64,000 nt of DNA from Lyophyllum atratum. Taxonomy: Eukaryota > Basidiomycota > Agaricomycetes > Agaricales > Lyophyllaceae. Positions 54,776 through 64,000 of this stretch are shown piece after piece; the stretch's first letter is position 1, and the number at the start of each line of letters is the position of its first letter. The notes beneath the pieces are model-generated. The model made no database searches and had not been told where the DNA came from. It saw only the letters and a program-made list of their open reading frames with translations. Made by a program: the position numbers and the translations under genes. The stretch is from assembly GCA_014905825.1 (NCBI GenBank), contig JACGCN010000074.1, positions 62,001 to 126,000 of the forward strand. The letters run 5' to 3'.

Positions 54776-57720
54776 CTACCTGGAAGAACCATTTCTCTAT
54801 GACCGTAGTCGGCTGCATGTATAGCTCTTGCTACGTGCGGCGCGTCGAGTGAGTTGGGAGCGTGAGAACTGTCCCGTGCCACCATACTTCCTGGGAACGA
54901 CGTCAGCTGGGGTGTTTGAGCGTTCGTTGGAACGCTGCTGGGCAAAAAATACCCAGAAATCAGTGTCATTTTAGTGTTATTCATTGCTTGCATGTGGCGT
55001 ATCTGGACAATAGCAGTATCTACACCCCGTCCGCTCCTACAACTCTTCCCCAAACTCGCCCTCGAATGACCATTCCCTAAACTTTTCCCGGCTCGCTCTA
55101 GACTGGCCCGTTCCCTCAACTCTTCCACAGCCTCATCCTTCACTGGCCGATTCCCACAACTCTTCCCAAGCCTCGCCCTCCTTGACGAGCTGTTTGAACA
55201 ACTCTTCCGCGGCTGCACCTGGCTCGCTCGACTCTTCCGCGCCCTCGCCGTTCTTCCTGGGCTCATCACTGGCCCCGCTATTGATTGGCCCATTCCCACA
55301 ACTCTTCCCCAGCATCGTCCTTGACTGGTTAAGCACCAGCGCAGGCGTATTTTACCTTCGCTCGCTCCTTGAATCTGCCGCGCCGTGGAGGCTTCCATCC
55401 TGTTAAATGTTCCGTCCTGTCAATGCGTGGTGCCGTCAAATCTTCGTCGCTGTCAACCTACCCATTCAACAACTTCACCTTGCCGCCGGCATGCTCCCTT
55501 AATTCGTCTGCGCGCGACACCGGCCCACGACGTCGGCCCGCGACATTACTCTAGTGTAATGGGTGGTCTGAGGTAGTGGGTGCTCTGGCAGGAGGGGTGT
55601 GAGACAAATATGGTTCTTGACACATGTCGATAGTTAACTGTTGAGAGTTGGACCTCGACATGCTGACGTCACCTAGCACAACGAATACCCCGCTGGCAGC
55701 ACCACGACAGCATTTTCTCCCTAATGCTCCTCACCCGGCTAGTACCGACCGAATACGTCTACTCTTCCTGCCGCCGAAAGAATATCCTCGTCATGCTTGT
55801 CCTTAATCTCGTGCTACGGAAAGAGTCTCGCCGCCGTCCTCCTTCCAAGCGAATACCCTCTCCACATGCTGCGATCCGTGCTGCGGAAACAGTCTCCTCA
55901 CCCAGCTCGCCCAGCTCGTCCTGCCACAGAAAACTTCTACTCTCTATGCCCGTCTGGTCACGAATACCATATACCATGTCCCCCTACTGCGTGTCGCCCT
56001 GCTGTGCTCGCCAGCCTGGAACTACCGCTGATTTTATCTTCCCACTAGATACTGCTACTCGCCCTGTCGGATACCGCCTGCTCCGATTACTACTCGTCCT
56101 GCATGGCCAGTGTTGAATTGGCCCAAGAAGCGAATCGCGTCGCGCTGCATGTTCTACTCCTCCTTGCTGCGGAAACAGTCTTCTCGCCGTGCCTGTCTGG
56201 CGGTGAACCCAAAGTGTCCCAAGTTATTCACGCCCTGCTGTGCCCGCCGTGACTAATTCTCGCTACCGCCCGCTGGGCGCTCTGCCCCTCGTCCTGCGCC
56301 ACGCCTTTCTTTTTGGCGTCTCCTCGCCCTGCTCGTCCTGCCAACGAAGGGATCTCCTCATTCTGCTACTACTTCTTCAACTCACTCCAGTGCCGCTGCC
56401 GCAGACGCACTGTCGATCAAGGATCCACCGTTAGAATTGCCCTCTCGCTACCATGGATGCAGCAGCATTCTCCTCGTCCTACTCATACTACTCGTCCTAC
56501 TCGTCGTCCTTCTCCTCCTCCTCTTCCGGCTGCGGTAACAAGGCACTCGTCCTACTCCTGAGACTGTACTGGATTCGCTGCCGGCCGGTGTCGTGAATTT
56601 GCTGCCATGGCCTCTCTACTGGATTCGCGGATTGGCTCTCAGTTCTGGATTCGCTGCCAGAGACTCCGTACTTGATTCGCTGGCTTGGACTGATTACTGC
56701 ATTCGCTGCAATGGCCTCTCTGCTAGGTTATCTACAGTGGCCTGTCTGCTGGATTCGCTGCCAGAGACCTAGTACTGGATTCGCTGCCAGCGCCTCAGTA
56801 CTGGATTCGCTGCGAGGGACGTAGCGCTGGGTTCGCTGGCATGGACTGATTACTGGGTTTGCTGTCTGGGCGTCAAGACTGGATTGGCTGCCAGGCCTTT
56901 CTGCTGGATTCGCTGCCACCAACTCTACTGAACTCGCTGACATGGCCACGCTGCTGGACTCGCCCAAGGCACCCCCTCTCGCTGTCATGGACAGACCACT
57001 GGACTCGCCTAAAAAAATCCCTAATGGTGAAGACCACGCGTGGCGAAGTGTGTCATGTGTGGGTTCTTTGGTTTTATCAGCAGTCGCCACAGGACTCGCC
57101 CTCAGTCTCCCGGCATACTCACGCACTCACGCCTTCGGGTTAAATGATGATATAAGGCCACTCACAGCATAACTTTGATTGCTTTCTCTGTATGTTCGAC
57201 ATCGCTCCTCCCCAAAATCTCTTACTGTAGATATTCACGCATCGATTATGCTGACTCCTCAAACGTTGCCCGACGCCACTGACGCTTCTCCGTACCATCT
57301 TGGACCCGCTGCGAATGCCTTATCTCCCTACTCTTCCTACTGCTACTCTTCCTACCGGAAATGACGCTGACATGTTTTCCTCCCTACATAACGCCCCTCC
57401 CTCGATACCGCATCCTCCCTCGATACCGCCTTCCCCCCGATATCCCCTCTTCCCTCGATACGGCCTCTTCCTGCATCACCGCCAACTTCCTCGATAGCGC
57501 CACCTCCCTACATACGGTGTCCTCTCTATATATTGCTACTCGCCGATCGTTTCTACCTACTGCTCCTCACGCTGCTGACTTCACCGCGGATACTAAGAAG
57601 AGGAACATATGCTCGTGCGCACGGAGGAAGAGAGGAGGAAAGGAAGAAGACGGAGGATGGGGAGGACTAGGAGGAAGAGGAGGAGGATGGGTTCATTAGC
57701 ACACAGTTTGATGCATGTAC
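54776..57720 (+). repeat. R4 repeat, longest copy, plus orientation
   Basis: Starts after R3 unit d, with TCGGCTGCATGTATAG at 54,808. Segments include CGGCTAGTACCGACCGAA (55,735), the peptide frame MSPYCVSPCCARQPGTTADF (55,977), TCGTCCTACTCG-type short repeats (56,465-56,555), the 26-bp array, and CTCGATACCGCC-type repeats (57,410-57,500). Minus-strand frame 55,398-54,757 (213 aa) and others are repeat by-products. Confidence 0.55.
56570..57012 (+). repeat. 26-bp minisatellite CTGGATTCGCTGCCAGAGAC+CTAGTA
   Basis: About 15-16 units beginning CTGGATTCGCTG follow one another with 26-bp spacing and variable second halves. Three consecutive units at about 56,759-56,836 are very similar. The period is not a multiple of three, arguing against a coding role. 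Decayed reverse-complement versions exist in other R4 copies (47,960-48,280; 44,310-44,460; 37,560-37,960). Confidence 0.8.
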
Positions 57721-58535
57721 ATACTCTATCGGGGTATATATTACACCATAGATATCGTATAACTACGGAGGAAATATGGCCTACACACAAACACCGTGCA
57801 CAGTAGGGATTTCTGGATGGTTGACTACTCCCACGAGAGGCCACGCAGCAACTGGAGGTCACGATGGCATAAAGTTGCCTCCAATCATACAGGAAGTAGA
57901 GAGGACATTTGTCGTTCGTATCTGGAAACGAATGGGCATTGGTCGTTCATACTGCAAATTACTAGGGATTCACTCTATGCAACAGCGCGAGGACTTTCCC
58001 AACGTTACCAGAGTCAGGACCCGCCTACACGCACCCAACGGAGGTTTTTTTCCCCTGATATGTGCATTTTCAACTAAGTTAAAGATTGTTCTATTCGAAG
58101 GGCAAGTCCATCTGTAACGTTGGTAGGACGACATGCAATGCAGCCGACTAATCACGGCCGACTGCCAACGCTGCTATAAGTACCGCAGGGGAAATATCAT
58201 AAGGCGATGTGTATCACATGAGAAAAAGCTCAGTCCAGCGGCCAGCCAAATTGAAAAGGGGACGGATTGGTTCTCTCCTGTCCCTGAAACATATCAACGG
58301 AGTGGGATAGAATTAACCGCCTTAGTCCCTCTAGACTACGTAGAAAACAGGTGCCTCGATTCTGGGGCAGCGCCTGACGGGTGATTGCACAAAGAGCGAC
58401 TCACAACGCAAACCTCGAGTGCAGCGGTAAGCCTCAGCAAATGAAGATCTCTCTCTCACAAGCGCCTCACCAACGCAGCTATGCCAATTCGATTCCGCAC
58501 AACACCTAGTCTTTCGCCCGCAGGGTTTCGCCACC
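57721..58535. other. Spacer with a fragment of the R3 second half
   Basis: GTTACCAGAGTCAGGACCCG to TTTTTTTCCCCTGAT (58,003-58,059) matches 60,013-60,064 of the next R3 piece, so R1 copy 9 lies between two partial copies of this sequence. No gene is recognised. A CTCTCTCTC stretch at 58,449 follows the same AAATGAAGATCT phrase seen at 35,474 and 45,005. Confidence 0.4.
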
Positions 58536-59199
58536 CACCCTTCCTCTGTATCCCTCTCCCTCCTTTATAATCCACCATCAACATCCTCTCTTTCCCTCCA
58601 CTTTCTTCCTATTCCACCACCAACATTCTCTTCCCACCTACTGCTTCTTCCTACAACTCTACTTCACCATCCACTTCGTCTCTATCAGTCCCGGACGGGA
58701 CCGCCCCAAATCCCCCAAGGTGGGGAGAGGGAGGGGGGAGTTAATCAGACTCCGATGAAGAGGACTCCGAGGAGGGCTCAGAGAAACTCTCTGAGTCGGC
58801 TCCGATGAAGAGGAGTAAGAGCTGTTGCTCGTTGATCCCCCCGGCCTAACCGTCACGACGGTTAAGCCAGTTCTTCCTAGCGGAATCCTTTTCGGTTTCG
58901 TTTTGCCGTACTACTGGAACCTGCACAAGATTATCTACCCAACCAGTCGTCCAAACAACTAACAGCATACACACACAACCGCAAACCCATTCTCCACGCA
59001 ACCCAGCACCAGATTTCCCACAGAAACCGTTATTCACACGATCAACCCGTCAAAGACCCGAGACTACCAACCATCGAAACAGCAATCCGCAGCAAAGTCT
59101 CAGGAAGCAGATCCTTTACGCGTCGATATGGCGTCCCTAGGCAGGTCCTTATCTATCTAACTATTATGGAACTTCAAATAACGGATTTTTATCTCTAGA

Positions 59200-59416
59200 C
59201 ACCATCAAGCTGTCGCTCTACTATCGCAAGCCGCCCCCACATCTGGCTGTTATCCCAATCTATCCAGATCGGTTCGCGGCGCAAGTCTTCAAACCCATTC
59301 TCGAAATCTTTGGAGTCAAAAACTACGACCAGATCTGGTTCGACTTCCGATTCGAGGTGCTGAGAATGTTCCGGCAACAACCGGAGCTACTGGTCGGAAT
59401 ACGTGAGCTATGGTGA
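59200..59416 (+). CDS. Conserved C-terminal exon of the R1 gene (copy 9)
   Basis: After an acceptor-like TTATCTCTAG (59,199) the frame reads TIKLSLYYRKPPPHLAVIPI, YPDRFAAQVFKPILEIFGV, KNYDQIWFDFRFEVLRMFRQ, QPELLVGIRELW, stop. It aligns with copy 7 (FALILHIFGVKNYEEI...FRLDVLRM). The upstream frame 58,953-59,144 (ends AIRSKVSGSRSFTRRYGVP) is plausible as the preceding exon, but the joining donor (GTCCTT) and phase do not fit simply. Function unknown; the basic, helix-forming upstream part could bind nucleic acid (speculative). Confidence 0.5.
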
Positions 59417-59935
59417 AAATGGGGAGGAAGGCGTGGAGGAAGAGGAAGAGGAAGAGGAAGAGGTGTAGAGCTGAGGAAGAGGAAGAGGTGGAGGAAGAGG
59501 AAGAGGTGGAGGAAGAGGAAGAGGAAGAAGAAGAGGTGGAGGAAGAGGAAGAGGAAGAGGTTTAGAGCTGAAGGAGTTGTTATTGTTCTTGCTTACAATT
59601 TTATCGCAGATAACTGCATCCTCAATGGTTGATTTCCGGTTCGAGTTGCTCCGAATGTTCCGGGAACATCTGGAGGAGCTGGCCGGAATACGTGAGCTAT
59701 GATGAAGACGAGGAGGAACAGGTGGAGGATGAGGAAGAGGAAGAGGTGGATGAAGAGGAAGAGGTGGAGGAAGAGGAAGAGGAAGAAGAAGAGGTGGAGG
59801 AAAAGGAAGAGGAAGAGGTTTAGAGCTGAAGGAGTTGTTATTGTTCTTGCTTACAATTTTATCGCAGATAACTGCATCCTCAATTACTTTGTAACCTTTC
59901 GTGCTCGTCGTGACACTTTATCTATAGTAGGCTCG
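59417..59935 (+). repeat. Tandem 3'-end duplication with GAGGAAGAGG tracts
   Basis: GA-rich tracts (59,420-59,563 and 59,695-59,822) each precede GTTTAGAGCTGAAGGAGTTG and the R1 3' signature. A second start of the C-terminal exon (DFRFELLRMFREH) lies at 59,630. In the second unit one frame reads almost pure glutamate/valine (EEEEVEEEEEEEEEV), in the first Arg/Lys/Glu mixtures. This is slippage-prone sequence. Confidence 0.75.
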
Positions 59936-59944
59936 TAGCCAGAT

Positions 59945-61435
59945 CGTTTTTTAGTTGGTACAGTCCAGCCCTGTCTTTCCCGACCCATTGATAGGTTGGA
60001 GGCTCCTAGAGTTACCAGAGTCAGGACGGCGTACACGCACCACACGGATTATGTTTTTCCTGATTAAGGCTCGTTCCCGTGCGTCTTTCTCGCCGCCCAG
60101 CAGTCCCCCGCGATCAAGAGTATCTACGACACCGCGCAACATTCTCGCCACTCCTCACCGGTCTGTCTCTCCTCCCCCCGCCCAGCCCCCCGCTCGAGCA
60201 CAGGCTGATCGCGCACGCTCGACTGCAATCGACGAGCCATGGTATGTCACTCGCACTCTCACCACGCCGCCACAAATTTCGGAGACAGGTGCCCTTTCAG
60301 CGAGCTGCACGTGCATATATGAAGGCTGACAACCATCCTTTTTGGACCTGGACAGTAAGAAGCTCGAGTTCCACGGCCATCCATCGTGGTAATCCCAAGC
60401 TATTCGTCGATTCCCTCCCAATCTTGACCGCGGTGAGCTCACCCAATATCCAGTCCGTGTAAATCACGACGAGGGCTGAACCAGGCAGCTGGCGGTAGCA
60501 AATCAGGACAACCTACCAGCGCATACTATTGGGCCCACCGCCGCTGAAGTCTTCCCGGGAAGTCGTTGCGACTTCAATTACCAATCCACCTGCTTCCCCG
60601 CAGTGCAGCCGCCAGCGCAGGTAACTACGAATCAACAACCCCGTTTCCACGAAACGCTGCCAGCCCCAATCATCGCCCTGTACTTACTTTACTCACCTGC
60701 GCATCGAGTTCTCGGCGGCAATGCACCACTGCACCGTGCCAATGTGTATGACTCTGCTCGACAAGTGCCATCGCGTGACTAGCTGTGGGATATGTCACTC
60801 GTTTTCTCTCTGTTTCTTTCTGTCAAGAAAAGTGGTATTTTGAAGTGGTTTACAGTGCATCGTAGTTAGACAGAGGCATAGATATGTGGAGGGAACCGGT
60901 GATGCCAGGGATAGAGGCCTCTCGCCACCTCCCGTGGGAAAGGATATCGAAAGTATCCCTACACAGAGTGATGTCGTATGACACGGTACACGGAGGTTGG
61001 CGGTTTTATGATACTTTCACTGTCTTTGGACAGAGCGAGAAGCGGTGGACTGGGAAACAATGGACGGGGCAGCGATTCGGGATACAGGGGCAGGCGAAAC
61101 TGGCGCTGCGGCGGAACACGGGGCGATGGCAGGTAGAAATATAGGGCCATCTGTGACCTGCCGCTGCCAGTCATCTCCCATGGGCAATTTGCGTGGCACT
61201 CATGATTCACAATACTCTCAAGCTGAATCACCTCTTGTGTGGGCTCACAGCTATGGCGTACGGCACACACGTATTCGGATTGTGGGCCGCAATAAAGGTT
61301 TGTCACGCTATAGAAACGCATTCGGATTGTCGGCCGGACTCGAGGTTTGGCACGCTTTGCCTATCTGCCGCCCAAGGGTATTCCGTGAATTGTCTAGTAT
61401 ACCGACAATGGCATCAACCTGTAATTCGGCGGATG
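59945..61435 (+). repeat. R3 second half (unit e)
   Basis: Matches unit a (36,190-36,400) at GGGATATGTCACTCGTTTTC and CAAGAAAAGTGGTATTTTG. It matches unit c (53,020-53,240) at CTGCCGCTGCCAGTCATCTCC, TTGCGTGGCACTCATGATTC and GGCATCAACCTGTAA. Frames around 61,150-61,330 (GNLRGTHDSQYSQAE versus GNLRGTHDPQYCQAQ in unit c) are conserved, but a second frame (CVALMIHNT) is equally so. The unit's junction with the next R3 head is split by the TIR element at 61,436. Confidence 0.6.
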
Positions 61436-62864
61436 TACGGCGGTCTAAAGTGAGCAAATAGTCACCTGTTTTACATAGCGCAATTGACATTTGGCTTTTG
61501 GAATTTAGCAACGCGCCTTCTTGCAACCGACCGTTTTGCAACACAGCACTGGTCGCCCCACCCCGCCGCCACCACCACCACAACAACACAGCGCCCACCA
61601 AGAGAAAAAGAGAAAGAAAAGGAGAAAGCGGAAGCGAAAGAATTTAATGAGTGGAAAATAAGAGCGGAAAAGAGGGAGAAAGCGAGCGAAAATTGGCAGA
61701 GCATATGTGGGTACCATCGAGGAGAGGAGTTTGGTGGGGCGGGGATGGGCAAGAGGTTTACTTGTCAAGACACCTAAGGCACATGCGATAAAACTGTGCC
61801 ATCATACACCACAACACAGCACACAGAGCGCACACCGAGAGAAAAAGAATCAGAAAAAGATTGATCAAAAGAATGAGAAAAAGAATGAGAAAACAGAGTG
61901 CAGAACAGAGGCTATTGGCTCAACAAACTGTGGCAGTCGCGAAGGGTTGTGTACCTTTTACCGTCATTATATATCACCCGATTTTCCTCGGCGGAACTGA
62001 ATCGGTCATTCCTGCTCGGTGACTGGAGTCAGTTCTTCAATGACTCTATCTGTATGATTTTATTACCTCCTGCAATGCTTGACTACCAATAGTCCAAGGC
62101 CAACTTTATTTTGTATATACAAATTTGTATTCCCATGTGTATGAGATTATAGATATGATGCCAACTCGGTCGAGTCAACACTATCATGGTGTTTCCGTGG
62201 TCCCGAATATTGATCTAAACATGATAACTACGCATTGGACTTTCCATAGAGAACACATGCATAAAATTCTTCTACAGCGAGTGGATCTGCGACCACGGAT
62301 TGGAATATTCAGTGCATGATAGCCCAGCGCAGTCAACAACAACCCACAGCCCGGCTAGAGTAGCCTAGCTAGGGCCGGGCCATGACAACACAGTGTTGAG
62401 AAGAACTTCATCCGGGCGAGCCCTAGATAGGCTGCCAGTGGACGGATATTGAAGCTTTTGGGACCAGGTTTTTGAGGTTCGTCTAGAGGTGGTGGCAGTA
62501 GTGGTGGCATGGGTGGTGATGGTGGCGGAGATGGCGCTGTTTTGCGGCATGCGGCCTTATTTCTGTGATATCCAAGCCCTAATCCATCCCCACCCCACCA
62601 AACTCGCCTCCGCGCTGTCACCTAACTATCCTCTCAAAATTTGTGCTCGCTTTTTCGCTCGCCTTTTCGCTCTTTAAATTCTCTCTTCAGCTCTCTTTCT
62701 CTCTCTGTGGGCGCTCTGTTATGGTGTGGTGGGGGGGTGGGGAGGGACCAGTGCTGGGTTGCAAAACGGCCAGTTGCAAGAACGCGTGTTGCCAAAAGCC
62801 AAAAGCCAAATGTCAATTCTGCAATGCACAACAGGTGACTATTTGTTCACTTTCGACCGCCATA
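61436..62864. mobile_element. 1,429-bp element with ~300-bp terminal inverted repeats
   Basis: The left end (TACGGCGGTCTAAAGTGAGC, then AAATAGTCACCTGTT, ATTGACATTTGGCTTTTGG, CCGTTTTGCAACACAGCACT) is matched by the reverse complement of the right end (TATGGCGGTCGAAAGTGAAC, AAATAGTCACCTGTT, ...). Similarity runs about 300 bp on each side, to the GTTTGGTGGGGYGGGGATGG phrase (61,729-61,748; right arm 62,586-62,606). The uninterrupted junction at 53,245-53,272 shows the empty site. GGATG flanks both sides (61,431-61,435; 62,865-62,869), a perfect 5-bp duplication. An 8-bp imperfect duplication is an alternative. No transposase frame is visible inside, so it is non-autonomous. A weaker third copy of the arm lies at 61,786-61,860. 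Confidence 0.85.
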
Positions 62865-64000
62865 GGATGATTGTATCTTGGCGGTTAAGCTCATGTTGAT
62901 CACGTCTTACAAGTGACAGGTTTAATTGGCAATAACCGCACGTCAGCGGAGAATGGTCCAACAGTCAGCAGATAGCGACATGAAAAACGCTATTCTATGG
63001 GCGGGGTATCGCTCTAGGGAATATGTACGTCACGGGCAGTCTAGTCTGTTTTTTCTTTCGCCAACGTTGGGAGGAGCGAGCCCGAAAAGCCTAGTTTTAC
63101 AGCATGTAAAAACCAAACCCTTTCCACTTCACACCCTTCTTAGTTGAGTTTGACGATGCCTTACTTCACCACGCAACTTCTGCGGCTCACCCACCCAGTT
63201 TATGGCAAAATCTCGTCGGGCTCTATCATCCTGGTGCAATTGGTAAGTCCTACATCTCAGTTTCGATCATCTCGGAATGTGAGGCCGACCTTACTCAAGA
63301 TACGCCGGCACTGATTCCGTTACTCCTTTTTTCTAAGCACTTCACCACAACCACAACCTCCACCTCTTCCCTTCCCTCTTCATCCGCTCATCATTACCAG
63401 CATTACACACCTTAATTACTTCCATCAACCCTTCTACCAAGACAGAAAGAGAGCAACACTCTTTGCTGATCTCGACCCTCTACCCCATCCCCCACTCGAT
63501 AGACTTGTTTCACCCCCAAACATAGGCATGGCAGACCTACCAGTCGACACACTGGACATTGTCATCCTCGCGATCCATCTTCTCGGTACAGTCGCGTACT
63601 GTGCCTGAGGGATTCTGTGGTGCAAGGGTGGCACTACCATAAGATGAGTGGCGCCACGGTGCCCGACCCCAGAAGGCTGAAGGTAAATCACTATGTGCAA
63701 CATCAATCTCGGCAACACATACTGATATCGTTTAGGACACACCGAGAAGCGTCCTCTGCGGATCGAAAGCGAATAGAGTACCCGCGCTGCGCGCGGGCCT
63801 CAAGCATAAGATGGCTGGCATCACGGTGCCAAGCCAAAAAGCGGCGGAGGTATATCACTACATGCAAGCGCAATGCCACAAACAATCACTAACATCGTGT
63901 AGCAAAACAACCTTGGGTGGTGTTCGCCGCCGCGTAGGGTGGACCCCCACAGGTTGGGAGCCACGAGGACGGGGCTGGCGGAGTTTCTCATCGCGAACTG
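62865..64000 (+). repeat. R3 unit f, cut by the window edge
   Basis: Head ATCTTGGCGGTTAAGCTC (62,875); shared CCTAGTTTTACAGCATGTAA; CCTTACTTCACCACGCAACTTC (63,160). ATG at 63,202 (MAKSRRALSSWCN, then GTAAGTCC at 63,243); CPR anchor at 63,528; exon-intron modules from 63,650 with GTATATCACTACATGC...ATCGTGTAG (63,850-63,901). The last 100 bases (GGCGGAGTTTCTCATCGCGAACTG) match 42,095-42,120 in unit b, so the unit continues beyond the window. Confidence 0.65.
63528..63608 (+). pseudogene. CPR: CPR membrane-anchor fragment
   Basis: ATG 63,528 opens MADLPVDTLDIVILAIHLL, GTVAYCA, then a TGA. Fungal CPRs have DTLDLVVL...GSVAYFTKG at this place. The bases after the stop (GGGATTCTGTGGTGCAAGGGTGGCAC) still correspond to the post-anchor GTLWSKGG segment seen at 50,293 and 50,456. 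A short insertion/deletion plus substitutions at FTK therefore made the stop. The FMN, FAD and NADPH domains are missing. Confidence 0.65.

Larger units (their letters stand above)
58536..59935 (+). repeat. R1 copy 9, plus orientation
   Basis: A pyrimidine-rich leader (58,545-58,680, with CCACCATCAACATCCTC and CCACCACCAACATTCTC) opens the element. Coding remnants follow, including DSDEEDSEEGSEKLSESAPM (58,757-58,816). The conserved C-terminal exon, GA-rich tracts and the 3' signature TCGCAGATAACTGCATCCTC (59,863) then lead to the end at CGTCGTGACAC. The 3' portion is duplicated in tandem (59,335-59,627 and 59,628-59,935). Confidence 0.65.

Noticed and set aside
54757..55398. 213-aa minus frame at the start of the long R4 copy.
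   Set aside because: Made of iterated GKSCGN / EELRE phrases from a repeated CAACTCTTCC-type motif; no start context and not shared with other R4 copies.
59945..61435. Two conserved overlapping frames (GNLRGTHD... and CVALMIHNT...) in the R3 second half.
   Set aside because: Both are equally preserved because the DNA is similar; with only two copies to compare no frame can be preferred, so no CDS is called.

Overview
The window is eukaryotic and most likely comes from a filamentous fungus. Its credible coding pieces are interrupted by short introns of 41-86 bp with GTAAGT/GTATGT donors, CTAAC/CTGAC-like branch sites and TAG/CAG acceptors. Coding frames prefer C or G at third positions, and promoters run into pyrimidine-rich leaders. 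One recognisable protein fragment is the N terminus of a fungal NADPH-cytochrome P450 reductase (CPR). The phylum cannot be fixed from this sequence, although the CPR fragment and intron style fit Ascomycota best. I found no rRNA, convincing tRNA, CRISPR or bacterial operon, and no intact transposase or reverse transcriptase.

Only two stretches look like ordinary single-copy genes, and both lie near the left end. At 4,426-5,569 (+) a five-exon gene encodes a multi-pass membrane protein whose exons are diverged copies of one another, all joined at phase-1 introns. At 6,463-6,798 (-) there is a small, very cysteine-rich protein.

Most of the rest is a mosaic of old, diverged multi-kilobase repeat families, named here R1-R4. 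R1 copies (1-1.3, 14.8-15.9, 18.5-28.9, 38.7-40.5, about 46.4-46.9 and 58.5-59.9 kb) carry a pyrimidine-rich leader, remnants of spliced acidic or basic coding sequence, and a conserved 3' end. Five of them form a head-to-tail array at 18.5-28.9 kb, with a 19-bp minisatellite of varying copy number at their 5' ends. R2 (7.4-14.8 and 29.3-32.4 kb) is an array with internal ~570-bp subrepeats. R3 (33.8-36.7, 41.2-43.5, 49.6-54.8 and 59.9-64 kb) is a ~3.7-kb unit containing CPR fragments and repeated exon-intron modules. R4 (17.1-17.6, 37.1-38.6, 43.8-45.0, 47.3-49.2 and 54.8-57.7 kb) carries minisatellites and a short conserved reading frame.

Two younger DNA-transposon-like insertions can be delimited because they interrupt R3 copies whose empty sites are present elsewhere in the window. 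One is 1,429 bp with ~300-bp terminal inverted repeats (61,436-62,864). The other is 1,077 bp with ~100-bp inverted repeats and a TA target duplication (50,533-51,609). Overall the window looks like a gene-poor accessory region in which gene pieces, introns included, have been repeatedly duplicated and have decayed. Repeat boundaries are read by eye and are approximate to tens or hundreds of bases.
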